A DNA stretch of 64,000 nucleotides from Micrococcus sp. 2A. GTDB taxonomy: Bacteria; Actinomycetota; Actinomycetes; Actinomycetales; Micrococcaceae. How positions within the stretch are numbered: position 1 is the stretch's first letter; the number at the start of each line of letters is the position of its first letter. The stretch is taken from NCBI RefSeq assembly GCF_039519235.1, contig NZ_CP154351.1, positions 1,736,001-1,800,000 on the forward strand, read 5' to 3'. Both the position numbers and the translations under genes were made by a program. Shown here one piece after another: positions 51,288-59,523 of this stretch. The notes under the pieces are model-generated. The model saw only the letters and a list, made by a program, of their open reading frames with translations. It ran no database searches and was not told the origin of the DNA.

Positions 51288-52124
51288 TCAGCGCACCCGG
51301 TCCAGGATCGCCCGGGCGACGGCGTCCGCCTCGCGCTCAGGCAGCCAGTGGTCCGCGTCGAGCGCCACGAACCGGTACTCCCCCGCCACCTGCCCCGCCG
51401 TGAGCTCGGCGGCCCGCGGGCCCAAGGCCGCATCCCGAGTGCCCCACACATACGTGGTGGGGACCGACACGGGCGCGTTGCGCGTGGTGGTCACCAGATC
51501 CGGGTTCGCCCGATACCAGTTCACCGGGCCGCGCAGGCTCTGCGGGGTGGAGAACCGGCGGGCGTAGTGCTCCGCCCCGGGGACCTGCCCCCGCTGCAGC
51601 AGGGAACCCAGCCGTCGCGCGAGGATCCGTTCGGGGAGGGCCGGTGCCTGGAAGGCGGCGATGTACCAGCTGCGGCGCAGCTGGTCCGGGCCACGCAGGG
51701 CGCGGGCCAGGGCGGCCGGATGCGGCGTGGACAGGACCGTCAGGGACGCGACGCGCTCGGGGTGGGCGGTGGCCAGCGCCCAGGCGACGGCGCCGCCCCA
51801 GTCATGGCCGACGACGTGGACGCGCCGCGCCCCCGCCGCGTCCGCCAGCGCGACGGCGTCCCCCACGAGCGCCGGGAGGCGGTAGGCCGCCGTCGCCCGC
51901 GGAGCGGCCCCCGGGGAGTAGCCGCGCTGGTCCGGGGCGAGGGTGCGCAGCCCCGCGGCGTGCAGCAGCGGCTCGACGTGCCTCCAGGACGTGGCGTCCT
52001 GGGGGAAGCCGTGCAGCAGCAGCACCACCTCCCCCTCGGCCGGCCCGCCGTCCCGGACGTCGAAGGTCAGGCCCTGATGCCGGAAGGTGTCCATGCCGCC
52101 CCCGAGTGCGCCGTCGCTCGTCAC
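51288..52124 (-). CDS. Alpha/beta-hydrolase (epoxide hydrolase/haloalkane dehalogenase type)
   Basis: The 278-residue protein has a LLLHGFPQDATSWR oxyanion loop, the nucleophile elbow GHDWGG (Asp108) and a catalytic His in DADHWLPE (about residue 257). An Asp nucleophile marks epoxide hydrolases and dehalogenases, which hydrolyse through an alkyl-enzyme ester. A cap domain (about 140-210) with a helix-rich region fits. The GTG start overlaps the oxidoreductase stop (GTGA), so it is coupled; an ATG at 52094 is possible. Confidence 0.83.
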   Translation of the reverse strand: MTSDGALGGGMDTFRHQGLTFDVRDGGPAEGEVVLLLHGFPQDATSWRHVEPLLHAAGLRTLAPDQRGYSPGAAPRATAAYRLPALVGDAVALADAAGARRVHVVGHDWGGAVAWALATAHPERVASLTVLSTPHPAALARALRGPDQLRRSWYIAAFQAPALPERILARRLGSLLQRGQVPGAEHYARRFSTPQSLRGPVNWYRANPDLVTTTRNAPVSVPTTYVWGTRDAALGPRAAELTAGQVAGEYRFVALDADHWLPEREADAVARAILDRVR

Positions 52125-53131
52125 AGCCGGACGAGCATCTTCCCCGTGTTGGCGCCCTCGAGCAGGTCGATGAACGCCTGGGGTGCGTTCTCCAGACCCT
52201 CCCGGACGGTCTCATCCCACTGGATCTTCCCGGCGGCGACCCACGGGCCCACGCGCTCCAGGAACTCGGGGCGGACCTGCGCTGCGTACTTCTGCAGGAC
52301 GAAGCCGCGCAGGGTCAGCCGCTTGCCGATCGCCAGGGCGAGGTTGCGCGGGGCGGCCGGCGGCTCCGTCGAGTTGTACTGGGCGATCGCGCCGCACATC
52401 GCCACGCGGCCGTCGACCCGCATCGCGGCGATGGCGGCCTCGAGGTGGTCGCCGCCCACGTTGTCGAAGTAGACGTCGATTCCCTCCGGCGCCGCCTCGG
52501 CCAGCAGATCGGTGGGCGAGCCGTCGTGGTAGTCGAACGCGGCGTCGAAGCCCAGCTCCTTCACCCGCGCCACCTTCTCGGGCGTGCCCGCCGAGCCGAC
52601 CACGCGCGAGGCGCCCAGCAGGCGGGCGATCTGGCCGGCGACCGAGCCGACGGCCCCCGCGGCGCCCGAGATGAAGACGGCGTCGCCCTCCTGCATCTCG
52701 GCCACGTGCACGAGGCCGGTGTAGGCGGTCAGACCCGTCATGCCCAGCACGCCCAGGTAGGTGCTGTCCGAGAACTGGGAGGTGTCCACGGCCTGGACGG
52801 TGTCGCCGTCGAGGACGGCGTGCTCGCGCCAGCCGAGGCCGTGGAGCACGGACGTGCCCTCCGGCACGTCCGCGTGACGCGAGGCGATCACGGTGCCCAC
52901 CGCGCCGCCGTCGAGCGGGGCGTCGAGCTGGAACGGAGGCACGTAGGACTCGACGTCGTTCATGCGGCCGCGCATGTACGGGTCCACGGACATCACGGTG
53001 TTGCGCACGAGGACCTGGCCCTCGGCGAGCTCGGGGAGCTCGACCTCCGTGAGGCGGAAGTTCTCCGGCGTCGGGGCGCCGTGGGGGCGGGAGGCGAGGT
53101 GGATCTCGCGCGTGTGGGTGGGGGTGCTCAT
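52121..53131 (-). CDS. NADP-dependent medium-chain oxidoreductase (CurA/leukotriene B4 reductase-like)
   Basis: The 336-residue zinc-free MDR protein has YMRGRMNDVESY, the cofactor loop AGAAGAVGSVAGQIARLLG (about 155-173), the AGTPEKV phosphate-binding turn preferring NADPH, and the typical YFDNVGGDHLEAAI segment. It reduces alpha,beta-unsaturated carbonyls. GAGGAGA precedes the ATG. It is probably in an operon with the upstream DJ-1/PfpI protein and the downstream alpha/beta hydrolase. Confidence 0.88.
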   Translation of the reverse strand: MSTPTHTREIHLASRPHGAPTPENFRLTEVELPELAEGQVLVRNTVMSVDPYMRGRMNDVESYVPPFQLDAPLDGGAVGTVIASRHADVPEGTSVLHGLGWREHAVLDGDTVQAVDTSQFSDSTYLGVLGMTGLTAYTGLVHVAEMQEGDAVFISGAAGAVGSVAGQIARLLGASRVVGSAGTPEKVARVKELGFDAAFDYHDGSPTDLLAEAAPEGIDVYFDNVGGDHLEAAIAAMRVDGRVAMCGAIAQYNSTEPPAAPRNLALAIGKRLTLRGFVLQKYAAQVRPEFLERVGPWVAAGKIQWDETVREGLENAPQAFIDLLEGANTGKMLVRL

Positions 53132-53172
53132 GGTGGTCTCCTCGGGGTCGAAGCGGCGGGCTCGGCGGGGGG

Positions 53173-53856
53173 TCAGCGCGCGAGCAGGTCCAGGAGGCGG
53201 CGGGCGGCGTCGGCGGAGGAGGCCGGGTTCTGGCCGGTCACCAGGGTGCCGTCCGTGACCACGAAGCTCTCCTGATCCGGGCCCTTGCGGTAGTCCGCGC
53301 CGGCGGCGATCAGGGAGTCCTCGACGAGGAACGGGACCACGTCCGTCAGCTGGGCGGCCTCCTCCTCGCCGTTGGTGAACCCGGCGACCTGACGGCCGCG
53401 CACGAACGGGGTGCCGTCGGCGGCGGTGATCGGGTGCAGGATCCCGGGCGCGTGGCAGACGAGGCCGAGCGGGCGCCCGGCCGCGTCGCTGTCGAGGATG
53501 ATCCGCGTGGAGTCGGCGTCGGACACCAGGTCCCACAGCGGGCCGTGACCGCCCGGGTAGAAGACGGCGTCGAACCCGTCCACGTCCACCTGGGCCAGAG
53601 GCGTGGTGTGGGCCAGGGCGGCCTTGGCCTCCTCGTCCTGGTCGAACCGGCGGGTGGCCTCGGTCTGCATCTCCGGCTTCGAGCTCGTCGGGTCGATGGG
53701 CGGCTGGCCGCCGCGGGGCGAGGCGAGGGTGACCTCGTGGCCGGCGTCCGTGAAGACGTAGTAGGGCGAGGCGAACTCCTCGAGCCAGAACCCGGTCTTG
53801 CGGCCGGTGTCGCCCAGCTGGTCGTGCGAGGTGAGGATCATCAGGATGCGGGACAT
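53173..53856 (-). CDS. DJ-1/PfpI family protein (Hsp31-like)
   Basis: The 227-residue protein has the class-I glutamine-amidotransferase-like fold with the reactive Cys134 in LVCHAPG, preceded by YPGGHGPLWDL. The pattern WLEEFASPYYVF at 24-35 is typical of the Hsp31/HchA-like subgroup, which remove methylglyoxal or act as holdases. It is first in the likely three-gene operon for carbonyl stress. AAAGGGC is upstream of the ATG. Confidence 0.87.
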   Translation of the reverse strand: MSRILMILTSHDQLGDTGRKTGFWLEEFASPYYVFTDAGHEVTLASPRGGQPPIDPTSSKPEMQTEATRRFDQDEEAKAALAHTTPLAQVDVDGFDAVFYPGGHGPLWDLVSDADSTRIILDSDAAGRPLGLVCHAPGILHPITAADGTPFVRGRQVAGFTNGEEEAAQLTDVVPFLVEDSLIAAGADYRKGPDQESFVVTDGTLVTGQNPASSADAARRLLDLLAR

Positions 53857-53894
53857 GTCGGGAGCCCTTTCGTTGGTGGGGACTGAACTCTCAT

Positions 53895-53908
53895 GGTCGT
53901 ACACAACC
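53895..53908. promoter_or_regulatory. Operator-like inverted repeat upstream of the DJ-1/PfpI gene
   Basis: GGTTGT-GT-ACGACC on the minus strand (one mismatch) in the 85-base gap after the ABC-F stop. A control site is possible but unproven. Confidence 0.25.
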
Positions 53909-53941
53909 GAATCTCGGGCAAGGGTGACGGTGCCCGGGTCG

Positions 53942-55594
53942 TCAGCGCTCCGTCACCCGCCCGTCCTGGACCTGCCAGCGGCGGTCGGTGCGGACGGTGT
54001 CCAGCATGCGGCGGTCGTGGGTGACGAGCAGCAGGGCGCCCTCATAGGTCTCGAGGGCCTGTTCGAGCTGCTCGATGGCCTCCAGGTCCAGGTGGTTGGT
54101 GGGCTCGTCGAGCACCAGGACGTTCACCCCGCGGGCCTGGAGCAGGGCCAGGGATGCCCGGGTGCGCTCGCCGGGCGAGAGCTCGTCCACGGGGCGGTTC
54201 ACGTGGTCGGCCCTGAGGCCGAACTTGGCCAGCAGGGTGCGCACCTCCCCGGAGGCCATCTCGGGCACGAGCGCCTCGACGGCCGCGGCGAGCGGGACGG
54301 TCCCGGCCAGCAGCGAGCGCGCCTGGTCGATCTCCCCGATCTGCACGCTGGACCCCAGGGCGGCCGTGCCCTCGTCCGGGGCCTGGCGGCCCAGCAGCCC
54401 GCGCAGCAGGGTGGACTTGCCGGCCCCGTTGGGCCCGGTGATGCCGATCCGCTCCCCCGCGTTCACCTGGAGGGACACCGGGCCGAGCGTGAAGCCGCCC
54501 TGCCGGAAGACGGCGTCGTTGAGGGTGGCGACCACCGAGCTGGAGCGCGGCGCCGCACCGATGGTGAACTCCAGCCTCCACTCCTTGCGCGGCTCCTCCA
54601 CCTCCTCCAGGCGCGCGATGCGGCTCTCCATCTGCCGGACCTTCTGGGCCTGCTTCTCGCTCGACTCACTATTGGCCTTGCGGCGCAGCTTGTCGTTGTC
54701 CGGGGACTTCTTCATCGCGTTGCGCACGCCCTGGCTGGACCACTCCCGCTGGATGCGGGCGCGGGAGACGAGGTCCTGCTTCTGCTCGGCGAACTCCTCG
54801 TACTTCTCCCGGGCCTGGCGGCGCAGGGTGGCCCGCTCCTCGAGGTAGGCCTCGTAGCCGCCGCCGTAGACGCGGTTGGTGCGCTGGGCGAGGTCGAGCT
54901 CCAGGACGCGGGTGACGCAGCGGGCCAGGAACTCGCGGTCGTGGCTCACCAGCACGACGCCGCCGCGCAGCTCCTGCACGAAGGCCTCCAGGCGGGTCAG
55001 ACCGTCGAGGTCCAGGTCGTTGGTGGGCTCGTCCAGGAGCACGACGTCGAAGCGGGAGAGCAGCAGCGCGGCGAGGCCGACGCGGGCGGCCTGCCCACCG
55101 GAGAGGGAGGTCATGAGGACCTGTTCCGGGGAGGCGGAGAGGTCCAGGCCGAGGTCGGCCAGGACGGCGGGGAGGCGCTCCTCCAGGTCCGCGGCCCCGG
55201 AGGCGAGCCAGCGGGAGAGGGCCGAGTTGTAGCGGTCCGCGGCGGCGTCGGTGACGTCCGGGTCCGCCAGGGCCTCGGCGGCCTCGTCCATCTCGGTCTG
55301 CGCGGCGGCGCACCCGGTGCGGCGGGCGATGTACCCGGCGACCGTCTCCCCCGGCACCCGCTCGTGCTCCTGCGGCAGCCAGCCCACGAACGCGTCGGCC
55401 GGGGCCAGGCTGACCGTGCCGGCCTGCGGCGCGAGGTCCCCGCCGAGGATGCGCAGCAGGGTGGACTTGCCCGCGCCGTTGGCCCCCACGACGCCGACGA
55501 CGTCCCCGGGCGCGACCGTGAGGTCCAGATCCTCGAAGAGCGTGCGGTGGCCGTGGCCGCCGGCGAGGCCGGAGGCGACAAGGGTGGCGGTCAT
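53942..55594 (-). CDS. ABC-F type ATPase (ribosome-associated)
   Basis: The 550-residue protein has two ABC cassettes and no membrane helices: Walker A GANGAGKS (about 37-44) and GPNGAGKS (about 345-352); signatures LSGGQAARV and LSPGERTRA; Walker B LLDEPTNDLD and LDEPTNHLD. Between them is a charged coiled-coil linker (about 245-310). ABC-F proteins act on the ribosomal E site in translation or antibiotic protection. Its 3' end is copied, in decayed form, at 59.3 kb. Confidence 0.9.
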   Translation of the reverse strand: MTATLVASGLAGGHGHRTLFEDLDLTVAPGDVVGVVGANGAGKSTLLRILGGDLAPQAGTVSLAPADAFVGWLPQEHERVPGETVAGYIARRTGCAAAQTEMDEAAEALADPDVTDAAADRYNSALSRWLASGAADLEERLPAVLADLGLDLSASPEQVLMTSLSGGQAARVGLAALLLSRFDVVLLDEPTNDLDLDGLTRLEAFVQELRGGVVLVSHDREFLARCVTRVLELDLAQRTNRVYGGGYEAYLEERATLRRQAREKYEEFAEQKQDLVSRARIQREWSSQGVRNAMKKSPDNDKLRRKANSESSEKQAQKVRQMESRIARLEEVEEPRKEWRLEFTIGAAPRSSSVVATLNDAVFRQGGFTLGPVSLQVNAGERIGITGPNGAGKSTLLRGLLGRQAPDEGTAALGSSVQIGEIDQARSLLAGTVPLAAAVEALVPEMASGEVRTLLAKFGLRADHVNRPVDELSPGERTRASLALLQARGVNVLVLDEPTNHLDLEAIEQLEQALETYEGALLLVTHDRRMLDTVRTDRRWQVQDGRVTER

Positions 55595-55622
55595 GGTGCT
55601 CCTGACGGAAGTGCGGCGGGCG

Positions 55623-56453
55623 TCAGGCCATTCTGCCGCGACTGAGCTCCACGAGCTTCTCGGCCCGGGCGCGCGTCGCCTCCTCTCCCGCCGCGATGGC
55701 GACGCCGGAGCTGCGGAAGTCCGCGACCGTCATCCCCTCGATCGGCGGGCTGATGAGCACGTCCGGCCGGTAGAGCGAGAGCCGGACGGTGGTGAGCTGG
55801 GCCTGCATGACGTCGATGGCCCGGATGGCCTGGCGCAGCGACGTGGCGGGCGAACGGCGGGTGCGGGTGCGCGCCCCGGCCTCCGGCCGCTCCAGGGGCT
55901 CGAGCGTGGTGGCATCGACGGCGATCACCCGCTGCGCGCCCAGGAAGCGCGCCCCGTCCACCGGGATCTGGTTGAGGATGCCGCCGTCCACCAGCACGGA
56001 GTCCCCCACGGTCACCGGCTCCAGCGCGCCGGGGTAGGCGGTGGTCGCCTGGATCGCGGTGATGAGGTCCCCGGTGTGCAGGTAGCGGGTCTGGCCCTCG
56101 ACGACGTCGGCCGCGGTGAGCACCAGGGGGATCTGCAGCTCCTCGAAGGTGTCCGGGAGCAGCTCGCGGAGCCAGGCCCGCAGCCGCTCGCCGGAGAGGA
56201 TGCCGCCGGTCAGGCCCCAGTTGATGAGCCGCGGCCAGTCCACGCTCCGCGCGATCTTCTCGAGTGAGGCGGCGTCGTGACCGGCAGCCATGAGCGCGCC
56301 AAGGAGGCCGCCCATGCTCGTTCCCGCGAGCACGTCCGGGCGGATGTCGAGCTCCTCGAGCACCCGCCAGACCCCGATGTGGCACAGCCCGCGCGCTCCT
56401 CCGCCGCCCAGGGCGAGGCCCAGCCGACCCGTGGGCCGTTCGTCATGCATCAT
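55623..56453 (-). CDS. Patatin-like phospholipase (RssA/YchK-like)
   Basis: The 276-residue protein has the patatin oxyanion loop GGGGARG (about 16-22), nucleophile elbow GTSMG (Ser46), and catalytic Asp in LVDGGILNQIP. It resembles the RssA/YchK group of bacterial patatins. It is a Ser-Asp lipid acyl hydrolase, probably cytoplasmic, of unknown substrate. It starts at one of two adjacent ATGs. Confidence 0.85.
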   Translation of the reverse strand: MMHDERPTGRLGLALGGGGARGLCHIGVWRVLEELDIRPDVLAGTSMGGLLGALMAAGHDAASLEKIARSVDWPRLINWGLTGGILSGERLRAWLRELLPDTFEELQIPLVLTAADVVEGQTRYLHTGDLITAIQATTAYPGALEPVTVGDSVLVDGGILNQIPVDGARFLGAQRVIAVDATTLEPLERPEAGARTRTRRSPATSLRQAIRAIDVMQAQLTTVRLSLYRPDVLISPPIEGMTVADFRSSGVAIAAGEEATRARAEKLVELSRGRMA

Positions 56454-56498
56454 GGGCCCAGCGTGCCACGGACGTGACCGTGAAGGGAGCGATGCCGG

Positions 56499-56645
56499 TC
56501 AGTCCGTCTCCGGCAGGCCGGCGGCCCACAGGGCGGCGAGCACCACGAGGTCCTCGTCGATCGGGAACCAGGACGGCGCCTGTGAGCGGGGGGGTGGGGC
56601 GCGCCGTACGGGACGTCCGCGGTGCCGTGGCAGGATCTCCGGCAT
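56499..56645 (-). CDS. Small open frame or C-terminal gene remnant
   Basis: A 48-residue minus-strand frame begins at ATG 56645, overlapping the FNT start, and ends at 56499. The last 27 residues (APSWFPIDEDLVVLAALWAA and the rest) have the codon bias and amphipathic character of a true protein. The first 20 are basic and Pro-rich, like random high-GC sequence. No ribosome-binding site is evident. Most likely a decayed C-terminus of an unidentified gene. Confidence 0.3.
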   Translation of the reverse strand: MPEILPRHRGRPVRRAPPPRSQAPSWFPIDEDLVVLAALWAAGLPETD

Positions 56646-57444
56646 GACAGGCGTGGATCACCAGCACCAGAGCGACGAGGACGGCACCGAGGATCCGGTG
56701 AGGCGGACCCATGAGGAGGCGGCAGACGAGGGCGCGGAACGCCTGCATCGGTCCCTCACCGTCCTGACTACCACCGGGTTCCTGGGCGGCGTCGAGATCA
56801 CGATCGGCCTGCTCGCGTACCTGCTCACGCTCCACGAGACGGGCAGCCACCTGCTGGCCGGACTCGCGTTCTCCATTGGCCTGGTCAGCCTGTTCCTCGC
56901 CCACTCCGAACTCTTCACGGAGGGGTTCTACTACCCGATCACCGCGATCGCCGCCGGCCGGGGCACGTGGGTGGAGCTGCTGCGTCTGTGGGCGGTGACC
57001 CTCGTGATGAACCTCCTCGGCGGCACCGTGATGATCGCCCTCGTGGTGGCGGGGTTCCCCGACCTGCACGGCACCCTGGCCGAGAGCGCCCACCACTTCC
57101 TGGACATCGGCTTCAGCTGGCAGGGCGCCGCCCTGGCGGTCCTGGCCGGGGTGGCGATCACCCTCGTGACGCGGATGCAGGCCGGGACGGACAGCCCGAC
57201 GGCGATGATCGTCGCGTCCGTCGCCGGAGCCATCGTCCTCGCCGGCGGTTCGCTCTTCCATTCGGTGATGGACTCGATCCTCATCATCGGAGCCATCCTG
57301 TCCGGAGCGCACGGCGTGGGCTGGCTCGAGTGGCTCAGCTGGGTGTGGTGGGTGATCCCCCTGAACATCCTCGGCGGGTTGGCGCTGACGACGGCGCCGC
57401 GCCTGCTGCGTTCCAAGGAGGTGCGGGAAGAGACGGGGCGGTGA
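56644..57444 (+). CDS. Formate/nitrite transporter (FNT) family membrane protein, YfdC-like
   Basis: The 266-residue protein has six predicted helices after a hydrophilic 35-residue start. FNT features are visible: GGVEITIGLLAYLL, the pseudo-repeat SELFTEGFYYPI (the family L2 loop normally has ELFT/ENM), LLGGTVMIALVV and PLNILGGLAL. It probably conducts a small anion or weak acid. The central histidine of FNT channels was not located. A CAGGAT hexamer 7 bases before the ATG is a possible leaderless promoter. Confidence 0.78.
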   Translation: MTGVDHQHQSDEDGTEDPVRRTHEEAADEGAERLHRSLTVLTTTGFLGGVEITIGLLAYLLTLHETGSHLLAGLAFSIGLVSLFLAHSELFTEGFYYPITAIAAGRGTWVELLRLWAVTLVMNLLGGTVMIALVVAGFPDLHGTLAESAHHFLDIGFSWQGAALAVLAGVAITLVTRMQAGTDSPTAMIVASVAGAIVLAGGSLFHSVMDSILIIGAILSGAHGVGWLEWLSWVWWVIPLNILGGLALTTAPRLLRSKEVREETGR

Positions 57445-57467
57445 GGGCAGGGCCCGAATGACAGGGA

Positions 57468-58250
57468 TCAGACGGCGTCACGCGTCCCGTCGGCGGCGGG
57501 CTCGGGCAGCTCCTCGGTCACCCGGGAGGTGTTGGGGAAGACGAAGCGGTAGCTGAGACCGGCGACCGCGGCGCCCAACAACGGGGCCACGAAGAACAGC
57601 CAGACCTGGCCGAGGGCGTCCCCGCCCGCGAAGAGGGCCACGCCGAAGGAGCGAGCGGGGTTCACGGAGGTGTTCGACACGGGGATGGAGATCAGGTGGA
57701 TCAGCGTGAGGGTCAGGCCGATGGCCAGCGGCGCGAAGCCGGACGGAGCACGGCGGTCCGTGGCGCCGAGGATGACGTAGAGGAACACGGCGGTCAGCAG
57801 CACCTCGGTCAGGAACACCGCGCCCATCGAGTAGCCCGCGGGCGAGAGTTCGCCATAGCCGTTGGTGGCCAGGCCGTTCTCCGCAAGCGAGTAGCCCGGA
57901 CGACCGGAGGCGATCGCCAGCAGCACGCCGCCGGCCGCCACGCCGCCCACGAGCTGGGCGATCCAGTACGGCACAGTGAGCTTCCACGGCAGACGACCCG
58001 CGAGCGCCGCACCCAGCGTGACGGCCGGGTTGAAGTGACCGCCGGAGACGTGGCCCACGGCGTAGGCCATGGCCACCACGGTCAGGCCGAAGGCGAGGGC
58101 GACGCCGAGGAAGCCGATGCCCATGTTGACGCCTGTGGCGTCGTCGATCACGGAGGCGGAGAACACGGCCGCACCGGCGCCGCCGAAGACGAGCACGAAG
58201 GTGCCGAGGAGCTCGGCGGAGAGCTTGGAGACGAGCGGGGAGTCGTTCAT
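57468..58250 (-). CDS. aqpZ: Aquaporin (AqpZ-like)
   Basis: The 260-residue protein has six helices and both NPA boxes, [10 protein letters not shown] (about 70-79) and NTSVNPARS (about 190-198). The arginine after the second NPA and the small selectivity residues fit a water-specific channel, not a glycerol facilitator. The ATG has AGGACC upstream. A TACCGT -10 box lies about 43 bases before the start. Its hydrophilic C-tail is short. Confidence 0.92.
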   Translation of the reverse strand: MNDSPLVSKLSAELLGTFVLVFGGAGAAVFSASVIDDATGVNMGIGFLGVALAFGLTVVAMAYAVGHVSGGHFNPAVTLGAALAGRLPWKLTVPYWIAQLVGGVAAGGVLLAIASGRPGYSLAENGLATNGYGELSPAGYSMGAVFLTEVLLTAVFLYVILGATDRRAPSGFAPLAIGLTLTLIHLISIPVSNTSVNPARSFGVALFAGGDALGQVWLFFVAPLLGAAVAGLSYRFVFPNTSRVTEELPEPAADGTRDAV

Positions 58251-58292
58251 GGTGGTCCTGTCAGAAGGTCTGGGGGGTGGGATCCTTTCGCT

Positions 58293-58298
58293 ACGGTA
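58293..58298 (-). promoter_or_regulatory. Putative -10 box of aqpZ
   Basis: TACCGT on the minus strand, giving a leader of about 38-43 bases. Confidence 0.33.
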
Positions 58299-58394
58299 CC
58301 CGAGCCGGGGCATCCTCCCCGGAGGGTCCTCGACCTCTTCCGCTGCCACGGCAGCGCCGTCCGTGGGACCGTCCCGCCGTTGCCTGGGCGCACC

Positions 58395-58480
58395 GTCTCG
58401 TCCCGCGTCCACTCTCCTGGCCGGGCCGCCACGATCACCTCCGCAGATCAGGCGGCGGCCCTCATCCAGGACGGGGACGC
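58395..58480 (+). pseudogene. Decayed N-terminus of a second CoA-transferase (Ach1/AarC-like)
   Basis: The frame reads SSRVHSPG, then [15 protein letters not shown]. It matches residues 2-28 of the intact CoA-transferase at 48.2 kb (SSRIHHPG, then VMSAAEAAAFIQPGT) and typical family N-termini. The start codon position is GTC, and similarity stops after about 28 codons, before the Nudix gene. A non-functional relic. Confidence 0.6.
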
Positions 58481-58515
58481 CGCCGGGCACCGCTCGTCCG
58501 GCCGGGGGCCGGGCC

Positions 58516-58995
58516 TCAGCCCGCCGGCTGATCCACCCCCGCGGCGGGACGTCCGTCCTCCAGGTAGACGCAGTGCGCGGCGTCCCAGGCGGCGTCGACG
58601 CGGCGGGCGATCGCCGGGCGCAGGAGCTTCCGGGCCTCCTGGCGCGTCACGAAGCGATGCTCGGAGGCCTCGTCCTCCTGCAGGCCGATGGCGGCGACGT
58701 CCGCGGCAGTGAGCGGGTGGACGGCGCGAAAGAGGAAGCGCAGGCCGATCCGGCCGTCGGCTTTGCTGGGCCGCGTGTCGACGGCGACGAGCCGCCCGGC
58801 GGTCACCTCCAGCCCCGTCTCCTCCCGGACCTCGCGGCGGCAGCCGTCCCAGGGGGACTCGCCGTCATCCTCCATGATCCCGCCGGGGATGGTCCACCCC
58901 TTCTTGTAGGTGGGCTTGAGCACGAGCAGGCGGCCGGCCTCGTCGAAGAGGAGGCAGCCGCAGGAGACGGGGACGGAAGGGATCAGGAAGGACAT
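58516..58995 (-). CDS. Nudix hydrolase
   Basis: The 159-residue protein has a complete Nudix box: [15 protein letters not shown] followed by [12 protein letters not shown], near residues 38-64, with the catalytic REVREE glutamates. It hydrolyses a nucleoside diphosphate linked to another moiety; the preceding motif [17 protein letters not shown] resembles the ADP-ribose or general housecleaning groups. The ATG follows a TAGGCT box by six bases. Substrate is uncertain. Confidence 0.87.
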   Translation of the reverse strand: MSFLIPSVPVSCGCLLFDEAGRLLVLKPTYKKGWTIPGGIMEDDGESPWDGCRREVREETGLEVTAGRLVAVDTRPSKADGRIGLRFLFRAVHPLTAADVAAIGLQEDEASEHRFVTRQEARKLLRPAIARRVDAAWDAAHCVYLEDGRPAAGVDQPAG

Positions 58996-59001
58996 GGCGC
59001 C

Positions 59002-59007
59002 AGCCTA
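59002..59007 (-). promoter_or_regulatory. Putative -10 box of the Nudix gene (leaderless)
   Basis: TAGGCT on the minus strand, six bases before the ATG; it overlaps the stop region of the next upstream gene. Confidence 0.42.
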
Positions 59008-59286
59008 GAGGCGGGCGCCGGCGGGGCGCTGGCCGGCGGGCTCGTGCCCCGCGCGGCGGGCGCGCACCGTGCGGACGGCCAGGATCAGCCAGGCGAGCAC
59101 GGCCAGCGCGGCGAACACCGCAGGCAGCACGTGCCCCAGGAGCACGGAGGAGGCGACGGCGGCGAGGAACGCGGCCTGGTTGAGGACGACGTCGTACACC
59201 AGCGCGATGAACCGCCGGTTCACCACGTGGAGCCCGGCGATCGCTACGCCGCACGCGAACGTCACCGAGAGCAGGAGGTTGACCAC
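59005..59286 (-). CDS. Small membrane protein of unknown function
   Basis: The 93-residue protein has two to three hydrophobic helices (about 1-20, 32-50 and 53-70) and a basic C-terminus (RTVRARRAGHE). No family is recognised. It starts at GTG, six bases after a TACCCT box, so it may be leaderless. The start abuts the ABC-F relic, so its upstream region was probably remade by that rearrangement. Confidence 0.5.
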   Translation of the reverse strand: MVNLLLSVTFACGVAIAGLHVVNRRFIALVYDVVLNQAAFLAAVASSVLLGHVLPAVFAALAVLAWLILAVRTVRARRAGHEPAGQRPAGARL

Positions 59287-59292
59287 CGGGGG

Positions 59293-59298
59293 AGGGTA
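59293..59298 (-). promoter_or_regulatory. Putative -10 box of the small membrane protein gene (leaderless)
   Basis: TACCCT on the minus strand, six bases before the GTG at 59286. Confidence 0.35.
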
Positions 59299-59391
59299 TC
59301 AGCGGCGGTCGAGGCGGACGGCCTCGAGCATGCGGCGGTCGTGGGTGACCAGCAGCAGGGCGCCGTCCTAGGCCTCGAGGGCCTGCTCCGG
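59299..59391 (-). pseudogene. Decayed C-terminal fragment of an ABC-F ATPase
   Basis: The minus-strand frame reads EQALEA, a TAG stop, then DGALLLVTHDRRMLEAVR and a TGA. It matches the end of the intact ABC-F protein at 53.9 kb (LEQALETYEGALLLVTHDRRMLD). At the DNA level about nine of ten bases agree over 58 bases. The in-frame TAG and the missing upstream part show it is a relic. Confidence 0.75.
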
Positions 59392-59445
59392 GCGTTCGAG
59401 GCCCGCAGACGGGCGTCAGCCTTGCCGGGCATAGGCGCGCTCGCG

Positions 59446-59469
59446 TTGCGTCACTGACACTTTGCGTCA
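59446..59469. repeat. TTGCGTCA direct repeat
   Basis: Two exact copies of TTGCGTCA (59446-59453, 59462-59469), 16 bases apart, in the gap before the phosphomutase gene. The spacing is about one and a half helix turns. It could be a regulator site. Nothing else is seen between 59392 and the TACGCT box. Confidence 0.35.
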
Positions 59470-59511
59470 TGGCCGCGAGGCTTTGTCCGCGAGAGGCGGG
59501 CATCCCCTCGC

Positions 59512-59517
59512 TACGCT
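59512..59517 (+). promoter_or_regulatory. Putative -10 box of the phosphomutase operon (leaderless)
   Basis: TACGCT, six bases before the ATG at 59524. Confidence 0.42.
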
Positions 59518-59523
59518 GAGGCC

